Part shown: positions 4,959 to 9,517 of the stretch, piece by piece
How positions within the stretch are numbered: the first letter of the stretch is position 1
Layout: every line of letters begins with the position of its first letter
Assembly: GCA_903928275.1 (NCBI GenBank)
Contig: CAIYQJ010000065.1
Location: 1-9,517 of the forward strand
Source of the DNA: an uncultured Chloroflexota bacterium
GTDB lineage: Bacteria > Chloroflexota > Limnocylindria > Limnocylindrales > CSP1-4
Direction: 5' to 3'
DNA: 9,517 nucleotides
Notes under the pieces: generated by a model
Database searches by the model: none
The model's input: the letters and a program-made list of their open reading frames with translations, nothing else
Told to the model about the DNA's origin: nothing
Position numbers and translations under genes: made by a program

Positions 4959-6047
4959 GTGGACCTCCGGCTCCCCTTCACCGCGCTGACCGCGATCCTC
5001 GCGTTCCTCTTCTTCCTCGCCGTCCTCGACCAGTGGCGGACGCGACGACACGCCTTCCAGCTTGCCTGGGCCCTCGGGATGCTCTGGTTCAGCATCGGGG
5101 CGGCCTGCGAGGCGATCGGTGCGGCCGCGGGCTGGAACACGACGATCTACCGCACGTGGTACCTGACCGGCGCCGTCTGCACCGCCGGCTGGCTCGGCCT
5201 GGGAACGGCGTTCCTGCTCGGGAAGACGCGGTTCGGCTACGCGTTCGCCCTCGCGCTCTTCCTCGCCGGTCTCTTCACGTTCCTCACCCAGCAGCGGCAG
5301 CAGTACCCCGACGCCGGCATCGCGCCGATCCTCTACTTCGCGGCCGCCGGGATCCTGGCCGTCGCGATCGCCGTCGAGACGTGGTTCGCCTCACCGCGCT
5401 GGCCGCTGCTCGCCGCGGTGGCCGTCGTCGGCACCTCGCTCCTGGCTCTCGTGATGACCGTCACGGTGGCGCTGCCCGCGCCCGGCTACGCGGTGGATCC
5501 GGCCACCGGCGTGCCCACCGCGGCGATCATGCCGGGCTACCTGCGCCTGCTCACGCCGTTCATGAACATCACGGGTGCGTTCTCGCTCGGGTTCGGCGCG
5601 CTGTTCTCCGTCTATGTCTTCATGCCGAAGAAGCGCGTGCTCGCCTACTCGCTCGACCCGGCCCAGAAGGGCGACGTCTTCCTGTTCAACCTCCTCGTCT
5701 CGCCCGTCGCGTTCACGGTGAACTTCTGCGCGTCGATCCCGGGCGCGTTCCGGGCCGCGCGCGCCGGCCGGATGACCTCCCGGGTGCCGGCGACGATCCT
5801 CATCGCGATCGGCGCGTTCATCCCGGCCGTGACGGACAGCCTCAACCGGTTCGGGTCCACGCAGCTGTACGGCCTCGGCAAGCTGCTCGCGGTCGTGTTC
5901 CTGTTCGCGGGCTTCCTCGTGAGCGTCGACGTCTTCACGGAGCTCCGCGTCCCGTTCACGCGGATCGTGCTGCGCCGGCGGCGGGCCGAGCCGCAGCCCG
6001 ACGACGCGGGATCCGGGCCCGGGCGGGAGGGCCTCGCCCCCCGCTGA
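4959..6047 (+). CDS. Polytopic integral membrane protein of unknown function
   Basis: This 362 aa protein consists mostly of hydrophobic segments, at about 7-24, 33-54, 67-88, 92-110, 121-143, 148-172, 195-222, 239-262, 277-292 and 303-326, so nine or ten helices. An Arg/Pro/Gly-rich C-terminal tail (335-362) is probably cytoplasmic. A hydrophilic loop around 173-192 (PGYAVDPATGVPTAAI) separates the two halves. A basic loop FMPKKRVLAYSLDPAQKGD (221-239) and FRAARAGRMTSR (264-275) suggest other cytoplasmic loops. The GTG start at 4959 has GGGAGGG (4943-4949, nine bases away) and AGGGG (4951-4955). I do not recognise transporter or enzyme motifs. It lies 35 bases before the EamA transporter gene on the same strand. 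Confidence 0.82.
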   Translation: MDLRLPFTALTAILAFLFFLAVLDQWRTRRHAFQLAWALGMLWFSIGAACEAIGAAAGWNTTIYRTWYLTGAVCTAGWLGLGTAFLLGKTRFGYAFALALFLAGLFTFLTQQRQQYPDAGIAPILYFAAAGILAVAIAVETWFASPRWPLLAAVAVVGTSLLALVMTVTVALPAPGYAVDPATGVPTAAIMPGYLRLLTPFMNITGAFSLGFGALFSVYVFMPKKRVLAYSLDPAQKGDVFLFNLLVSPVAFTVNFCASIPGAFRAARAGRMTSRVPATILIAIGAFIPAVTDSLNRFGSTQLYGLGKLLAVVFLFAGFLVSVDVFTELRVPFTRIVLRRRRAEPQPDDAGSGPGREGLAPR

Positions 6048-6068
6048 TCCGCAGCGGTCGGGTGCGCG

Positions 6069-6074
6069 TACCAT
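6069..6074 (+). promoter_or_regulatory. Candidate -10 TACCAT before the EamA gene
   Basis: TACCAT ends eight bases before GTG 6083, and no Shine-Dalgarno precedes that GTG. The position suggests a leaderless internal promoter in the 35-base gap after the polytopic membrane protein. The match is weaker than at the other sites (A at position 5, C at 3 and 4). Confidence 0.3.
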
Positions 6075-6082
6075 CGCTTCCC

Positions 6083-7054
6083 GTGACCGACCGGCCGGCG
6101 ATCGTCCTGGGATCCCTCTCGGCGGTGCTCGCGGCCACGCTGTACGGCGTCAATGCGCCCCTCTCGGTCGTCGCGTACGAGCACGACATCTCGTCGGTCG
6201 GCGTCACCCTGTGGCGCGCCCTCTTCTCGGTGGCGTCGCTCGTCATCCTCCTCGCCGCGGTCCGGCTTCGCGGTCGGGGCCTTCGCCTCCACACGCTCGA
6301 CCGGCGCTCCGTCTCGCTCCTCGTCGGCGCGGGGCTCGCGGGCGCGCTCCTCAACCTCTCGATCTTCGCCTCCTTCGATCGGATCTCGGTCGCGCTGGCG
6401 CTCATCACCTTCTACACGTACCCGGCGATGCTCGCGGTCGTGGGCGTCCTCTTCCACGGCGAACGATTGACGCCGCCGAAGGTCGCCGTGCTCGCCCTCG
6501 CCATCGCCGGGATGGCGCTCGTGGTCGTCGGCGAGCTCGACCCGGCCCAGGGGCTCCGGATCGATCCGGGCGGGCTCGGTCTCGCGTTCTTCGCGGCGCT
6601 GTGCCAGGTCGTCTACTTCACGATCGGCCGGTCCGGCTTCCGCCACCTGCCGGCCGACGAGGCGACGCTCGGCGTCTTCGCGATCTCGATCCCCGTGTAC
6701 GTCGTCGCGGGGCTGCTCACCGGAGGACTCGCCGCCGCGGTGTCCGCGCCGCTGCGCGATCCCGCGCTTCTCGGCATCTGCGCCTTCATGGGGATCGTCG
6801 GCGCGGCGATTCCGAGCATCCTCCTGCTCACGGGGATCCGCACGATCGGTGGCGTCAGGACCGGGATCCTGCTGCTCCTCGAGCCGGTGGTCGGCGTCGC
6901 CATCGCGGCCGCGCTGCTCGGCCAGGCGATCGTGCCGCTCCAGGTCCTCGGGGGCGCGCTCGTGCTTGCCGGGGGCGTCCTGCTGCAGGCCGTCCCGGAG
7001 AAGGCGGGCGGGGACGCGTTCGTGACCGCGGACGAGCCGGCACCCACGATGTGA
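6083..7054 (+). CDS. EamA/DMT-superfamily transporter (RhaT/YdcZ-type permease)
   Basis: The 323 aa protein has the ten-helix, two-repeat plan of drug/metabolite transporters of the EamA family, which export amino acids, nucleosides or other small metabolites across the inner membrane. Repeat 1 (about 7-140) includes the hallmark NAPLSVVAYE region after helix 1 and ALALITFYTYPAMLAVVGVLFHGERLT, matching the conserved 'P...a.l....l.E.l' helix-4 signature. Repeat 2 (about 153-305) ends in GVRTGILLLLEPVVGVAIAAALLGQ, with the equivalent E-P motif. A polar C-tail follows. The start GTG 6083 lies right after the TACCAT box; the reading frame stays open far upstream but through another gene's shadow. 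The substrate cannot be read from sequence. Confidence 0.93.
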   Translation: MTDRPAIVLGSLSAVLAATLYGVNAPLSVVAYEHDISSVGVTLWRALFSVASLVILLAAVRLRGRGLRLHTLDRRSVSLLVGAGLAGALLNLSIFASFDRISVALALITFYTYPAMLAVVGVLFHGERLTPPKVAVLALAIAGMALVVVGELDPAQGLRIDPGGLGLAFFAALCQVVYFTIGRSGFRHLPADEATLGVFAISIPVYVVAGLLTGGLAAAVSAPLRDPALLGICAFMGIVGAAIPSILLLTGIRTIGGVRTGILLLLEPVVGVAIAAALLGQAIVPLQVLGGALVLAGGVLLQAVPEKAGGDAFVTADEPAPTM

Positions 7055-7116
7055 CGTGCCAGGTGGACCCCAACGGCGCTCCGTCCCGACCGTGGCCCGG
7101 CCCGCCGCGGGAGCCG

Positions 7117-7122
7117 TAGATT
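7117..7122 (+). promoter_or_regulatory. Candidate -10 TAGATT for the LiaF-TM-like gene
   Basis: TAGATT lies 39 bases before ATG 7162, implying a leader of about 30 bases that includes the AAGGAG ribosome site at 7149-7154. A GTG at 7138 in the same frame could start a leaderless version eight codons longer, but the Shine-Dalgarno favours 7162. Confidence 0.4.
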
Positions 7123-7161
7123 CGGGGCTGAGGTGGCGTGGGATCGGCAAGGAGCTTGTGG

Positions 7162-7593
7162 ATGAACGACCGACAGGGGCGCACCGGCGGGTTGATCGCG
7201 GGCGGCATCCTCATCGCCCTCGGGGTCGTCTTCCTGCTCCGGGACAGGATCGACCTCGACTGGAACCTCGTCTGGCCCTTCTTCCTCATCGTGCCCGGCG
7301 CGTTCGTCCTCGTGCGCGCCCTCGTCGACCGCGATCCCCGCGACCGCACCGGCGGCTTCATCGGCGGCGCGATCCTCCTCTTCCTCGGCGGCGTCTTCCT
7401 GTTCGGCAACTTCTACGCCCTCGACTGGCAGAAGATCTGGCCGTTCTTCCTCATCATCCCGGGCGTCGGCCTGCTCCTCGGCACCTTCCTCGGCTGGGGT
7501 CGCCGCGACCCCCACCGGTCCACCGACGGGTGGGGGTCGAACCAGGGGCCTCCGCCCACGCCACCAGCGGACACCCCGCCGCCCACCGCCTGA
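7162..7593 (+). CDS. LiaF-TM/DUF5668-like small membrane protein with internal duplication
   Basis: This 143 aa protein is built of two copies of one ~45-residue membrane unit in exact 55-residue register. TGG at 8 and 63, LDW at 32 and 87, and WPFFLI at 38 and 93 line up, and each unit has a hairpin of two helices (13-26 and 38-53; 68-82 and 93-110). The G-x-(I/L)-L-(I/F)-x-G-x-x-F pattern followed by WP-FFLI-PG is typical of the LiaI/LiaF-like transmembrane domain (DUF5668), usually present once and often in cell-envelope stress proteins. The C-terminal tail (112-143) is polar and proline-rich. ATG 7162 is supported by AAGGAG seven bases upstream. A membrane sensing or accessory role is inferred from the family; nothing shows a partner, though a Ser/Thr kinase gene lies about 1 kb downstream. 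Confidence 0.85.
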   Translation: MNDRQGRTGGLIAGGILIALGVVFLLRDRIDLDWNLVWPFFLIVPGAFVLVRALVDRDPRDRTGGFIGGAILLFLGGVFLFGNFYALDWQKIWPFFLIIPGVGLLLGTFLGWGRRDPHRSTDGWGSNQGPPPTPPADTPPPTA

Positions 7594-7605
7594 CCCCGGC
7601 CGGGG
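7594..7605. repeat. CCCCGGCCGGGG palindrome directly after a stop
   Basis: A perfect 12-base palindrome begins on the base after the LiaF-TM-like gene's TGA. As RNA it can form only a 4-bp stem with a 4-base loop, so it is a weak terminator at best. No T-tract follows. Confidence 0.35.
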
Positions 7606-7656
7606 CGGCGCGAAGTACGTCGGGTCCGCGCCGGCGGTCCGCACGGGGAGCCGCCG

Positions 7657-7662
7657 TATACT
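7657..7662 (+). promoter_or_regulatory. -10 box TATACT for galU
   Basis: TATACT is the best -10 match in the window and stands out in GC-rich DNA. Transcription should start near 7669, about 50 bases ahead of the ATG at 7719. No -35 is evident 17 bases upstream. An in-frame ATG at 7668 would coincide with the transcription start. Confidence 0.6.
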
Positions 7663-7718
7663 CGGGCATGTCCGGCGACGGACGTTCCACCCCATCCGTC
7701 CGTGCCCACCGAGGTCCG

Positions 7719-8600
7719 ATGCGCGTCCGCAAAGCCGTCTTCCCGGCCGCCGGCTGGGGGACGAGGTTCCTTCCCGCCACCAAGGCCCAGCCCAAGGAGA
7801 TGCTCCCGCTCGTCGACAAGCCGGTCATCCAGTACGCGGTCGAGGAAGCTGTCGCGTCGGGGATCGAGCAGATCATCATCATCACGAGCGGGACGAAGCG
7901 CGCGATCGAGGACCACTTCGACCAGTCGCTCGAGCTCGAGCGACTGCTCGAGGAGCGCGGCGACATCGAGCGACTCCGCCAGATCCGCCGCATCAGCGAC
8001 CTCGCGCAGCTCGCCTACGTGCGCCAGAAGGAGCAGCTCGGCCTGGGGCACGCGGTGCTCATGGCGAAGGAGCTCGTGGGCCACGAGCCGTTCGCCGTCA
8101 TCCTCAGCGATGACGTGGTGGTCGGCGAGCAGCCGTGCATCGGCCAGCTCATCGCGGCGTACCACCGGACGCACGCGTCCGTCGTGGCGGTCACGGCCGT
8201 ACCGCACGAGGACACGAGCCGGTACGGCGTGATCGGCGGCCAGCTCGTGGACGGTGACGACCACGGTGGTCGGCTGTATCGCCTCGACCGGCTCGTCGAG
8301 AAGCCGGACCCGGCCGACGCGCCGTCCGACCTCGCGATCATCGGCCGCTACGTGCTCACGCCGAAGATCTTCGACAAGCTCGAGCAGACGGCCCGCGGGG
8401 CCGGCGGCGAGATCCAGCTCACGGACGCCATCCAGGCGCTCATGGCGGAGCAGGAGGTCTACGGCTACGCGTTCGATGGCAGACGCTACGATGCGGGGAC
8501 CACGATGGGGTGGCTGAAGGCTACCGTCGAGCTCGCGCTGGAGCGGCCTGACCTCGGGGAGGAGTTCGGGACCTACCTGCGGTCGCTCGAGATCCGGTGA
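7719..8600 (+). CDS. galU: UTP-glucose-1-phosphate uridylyltransferase (UDP-glucose pyrophosphorylase)
   Basis: GalU makes UDP-glucose from UTP and glucose-1-phosphate in the cytoplasm, for glycolipids, envelope polysaccharide and trehalose or glycogen-related routes. At 293 aa it has normal bacterial length. Visible motifs are the nucleotide-binding loop AAGWGTRFLPATKAQPKEMLP (10-30, with W13 where Leu is common), IQYAVEEAVASGI (37-49), LGLGHAV (107-113), the metal-site region ILSDDVVV (128-135), VEKP (193-196), GRYVL (209-213), GGEIQLTDAI (229-238) and YDAGTTMGWLKA (257-268). The start at 7719 (MRVRKAV) is the family-typical one, with GAGG five bases upstream; the alternative in-frame ATG at 7668 adds 17 unconserved residues. 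The Ser/Thr kinase gene follows after 32 bases and is probably co-transcribed. Confidence 0.97.
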   Translation: MRVRKAVFPAAGWGTRFLPATKAQPKEMLPLVDKPVIQYAVEEAVASGIEQIIIITSGTKRAIEDHFDQSLELERLLEERGDIERLRQIRRISDLAQLAYVRQKEQLGLGHAVLMAKELVGHEPFAVILSDDVVVGEQPCIGQLIAAYHRTHASVVAVTAVPHEDTSRYGVIGGQLVDGDDHGGRLYRLDRLVEKPDPADAPSDLAIIGRYVLTPKIFDKLEQTARGAGGEIQLTDAIQALMAEQEVYGYAFDGRRYDAGTTMGWLKATVELALERPDLGEEFGTYLRSLEIR

Positions 8601-8623
8601 CGTCGGGGCGGACCCCACCAGAC

Positions 8624-8628
8624 GGAGG
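8624..8628 (+). promoter_or_regulatory. Shine-Dalgarno GGAGG fixing the kinase GTG start
   Basis: GGAGG ends four bases before GTG 8633. It settles the start in the 32-base gap after galU, where no promoter-like hexamer is seen, so the kinase is most likely read from the galU transcript. Confidence 0.75.
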
Positions 8629-8632
8629 ACGC

Positions 8633-9517
8633 GTGGCGGAGAGCGGGACGATCCTCAACGGCCGCTACGAGCTGATCGAGCCGATCGGCGACGGCGGGAT
8701 GGCCACGATCTGGCGCGCCCGCGACACCCGGCTCGGCCGCGACGTGGCCGTCAAGCTCATGCACCCGGAGTACGGCCGCGACCCCGACTTCGTGGTCCGC
8801 TTCCGGCAGGAAGCCCAGTCGGCGGCGTCGCTCGCCGCCCCCACGATCGTGCAGGTCTTCGACGCCGGCGAGAGCAGCGAAGGACCGTACATCGTCATGG
8901 AGCTCGTCGCCGGCGAGGACCTTTCCTCGCTCCTGCGCCGGAACGGCCCGCTCCAGCCGCGCCAGGCCGCCCGCGTGGCCGCGGAGGTCGCGAAGGCGCT
9001 CCAGGCCGCCCACGACCACGGGATCGTGCACCGCGACGTGAAGCCGGGGAACATCCTCATCTCGCGGGACGGGCGCGTCCGGGTGACCGACTTCGGGATC
9101 GCCCGTGCGCTCGCGGAGGCGCAGCTCACCCTGCCGGGCACCACCCTCGGGTCGGTCCACTACTTCAGCCCGGAGCAGGCCCAGGGCGAGCAGGCGACTC
9201 CGGCGTCGGACGTCTACAGCCTCGGGATCGTCCTCTTCGAGATGCTCACCGGGCGTCGCCCATGGGAGGGCGACAGCGCGGCGGCGGTGGCGGTGGCGCG
9301 TGTCCGCACCGACGCACCCGCGCCGTCCTCGCTGCGCGCCGGTCTCCCGCCGGAGCTCGATGCCATCGACCTGCGGGCGCTCGCGCGCGAGCCCGCCGCC
9401 CGGTTCCCCACGGCGGCATCGATGGCCGATGCGCTGGAGGCGTACCTGGGAGGTCGTCCGGTCGCGGCCGCGCCGGGCGCCGGCCCCACGATGGTCGGCG
9501 GCGCAGCCGCAGGGGGC
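8633..9517 (+). CDS. PknB-type eukaryotic-like Ser/Thr protein kinase, 3'-truncated by window
   Basis: The first 295 residues carry a complete Hanks-type kinase domain. Seen are the glycine loop IGDGGMATI (18-26), the catalytic Lys K41 (DVAVKLM), the helix-C Glu E60 (RFRQEA), the catalytic loop HRDVKPGN (133-140), the DFG motif at 153-155, the activation segment with T-rich PGTTLGSVHYFSPEQA (168-183) and DVYSLG (193-198). The domain closes with AREPAARFPTA near 251-261. From about 273 the sequence becomes Ala/Gly/Pro-rich, the usual juxtamembrane linker before a transmembrane helix and an extracellular sensor, which lie beyond the window. It phosphorylates Ser/Thr of unknown targets at the inner membrane. 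PASTA repeats, expected if this is PknB itself, cannot be checked. The start is GTG with a good Shine-Dalgarno. Confidence 0.95.
   Translation, partial: MAESGTILNGRYELIEPIGDGGMATIWRARDTRLGRDVAVKLMHPEYGRDPDFVVRFRQEAQSAASLAAPTIVQVFDAGESSEGPYIVMELVAGEDLSSLLRRNGPLQPRQAARVAAEVAKALQAAHDHGIVHRDVKPGNILISRDGRVRVTDFGIARALAEAQLTLPGTTLGSVHYFSPEQAQGEQATPASDVYSLGIVLFEMLTGRRPWEGDSAAAVAVARVRTDAPAPSSLRAGLPPELDAIDLRALAREPAARFPTAASMADALEAYLGGRPVAAAPGAGPTMVGGAAAGG

Noticed and set aside
4523..6082. Upstream extension of the EamA frame by about 520 codons, a possible giant fusion protein
   Set aside because: The extension is Arg/Pro-rich shadow of the Cys/His-rich and polytopic membrane genes; EamA homology begins right at GTG 6083.
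5645..7150. Long minus-strand open frame of about 500 codons antisense to the EamA gene
   Set aside because: Composed almost wholly of Arg/Asp/Glu/Gly/Ala, typical of antisense frames in GC-rich DNA, with no domain motif, while the plus strand encodes a clear EamA protein.
7668..7718. Leaderless galU start at ATG 7668
   Set aside because: Adds 17 unconserved residues; ATG 7719 has GAGG upstream and gives the family-typical N-terminus MRVRKAV. It remains possible as a minor form.
884..8603. Frequent TGAC contexts at plus-strand stop codons, considered as possible stop recoding
   Set aside because: Each is followed by spacer or a new gene rather than continued homology, and TGA is simply the expected stop in GC-rich genomes.
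7413..8618. Minus-strand open frame covering galU
   Set aside because: Antisense shadow of an unmistakable GalU; no motifs and no ribosome site.
1..9517. Mobile element, CRISPR array, prophage or defence system
   Set aside because: No transposase, integrase, terminal inverted repeats, regularly spaced repeats or known defence genes are seen on either strand; the tRNA 3' end at 2487 has no nearby integrase or duplicated att-like sequence.

Overview
The window is very GC-rich, with G or C at most third codon positions, many GTG starts and intact Shine-Dalgarno sequences (GGAGG, AAGGAG) on several genes. This fits a high-GC, possibly uncultured soil or freshwater bacterium. Chloroflexota (Limnocylindria-like) or Actinomycetota are my best guesses from gene style alone, and neither can be proven here. 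I see no insertion sequence, integrase, rRNA or CRISPR array. It reads as ordinary chromosome carrying several poorly characterised genes.

Layout. (1) 1-927, +: 3' half of a GH13 alpha-amylase/neopullulanase-type glycosidase with all three catalytic acids visible. It is followed by GC hairpins and a 219-base spacer with degenerate repeats. (2) 1147-2315, +: a methyltransferase-like protein whose SAM-binding glycine loop is eroded, overlapping by 4 bases a three-helix membrane protein. A duplicated GC stem-loop follows. (3) 2411-2487, +: tRNA-Glu(TTC) with encoded CCA. (4) 2488-2827: a gene-poor stretch with three GGTGACC copies and a possible small leaderless ORF. (5) 4340-2828, -: a two-gene unit of a small tail-anchored membrane protein, then an M24 'pita-bread' peptidase homologue that has lost three of the five usual metal ligands. 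(6) 4533-7593, +: a small Cys/His-rich protein of unknown function, a polytopic membrane protein, an EamA/DMT-family transporter and a small LiaF-TM-like (DUF5668-like) membrane protein built from two tandem copies of one unit. (7) 7719-9517, +: UDP-glucose pyrophosphorylase (galU) and, 32 bases later, the N-terminal kinase domain of a PknB-type Ser/Thr kinase cut off by the window end.

How they fit together. There is no single pathway. GH13 and GalU both belong to glucan/UDP-glucose metabolism, GalU feeds envelope polysaccharide synthesis, and the kinase and LiaF-TM-like protein suggest envelope sensing nearby. The most general signal is regulatory. A TANNNT -10-like hexamer sits 8-10 bases before the start codon of several genes that lack a good Shine-Dalgarno, which suggests leaderless transcription. 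Genes with a clear Shine-Dalgarno either have the hexamer further upstream or lie inside apparent operons. The most unusual protein is the M24 homologue with degenerate metal ligands.
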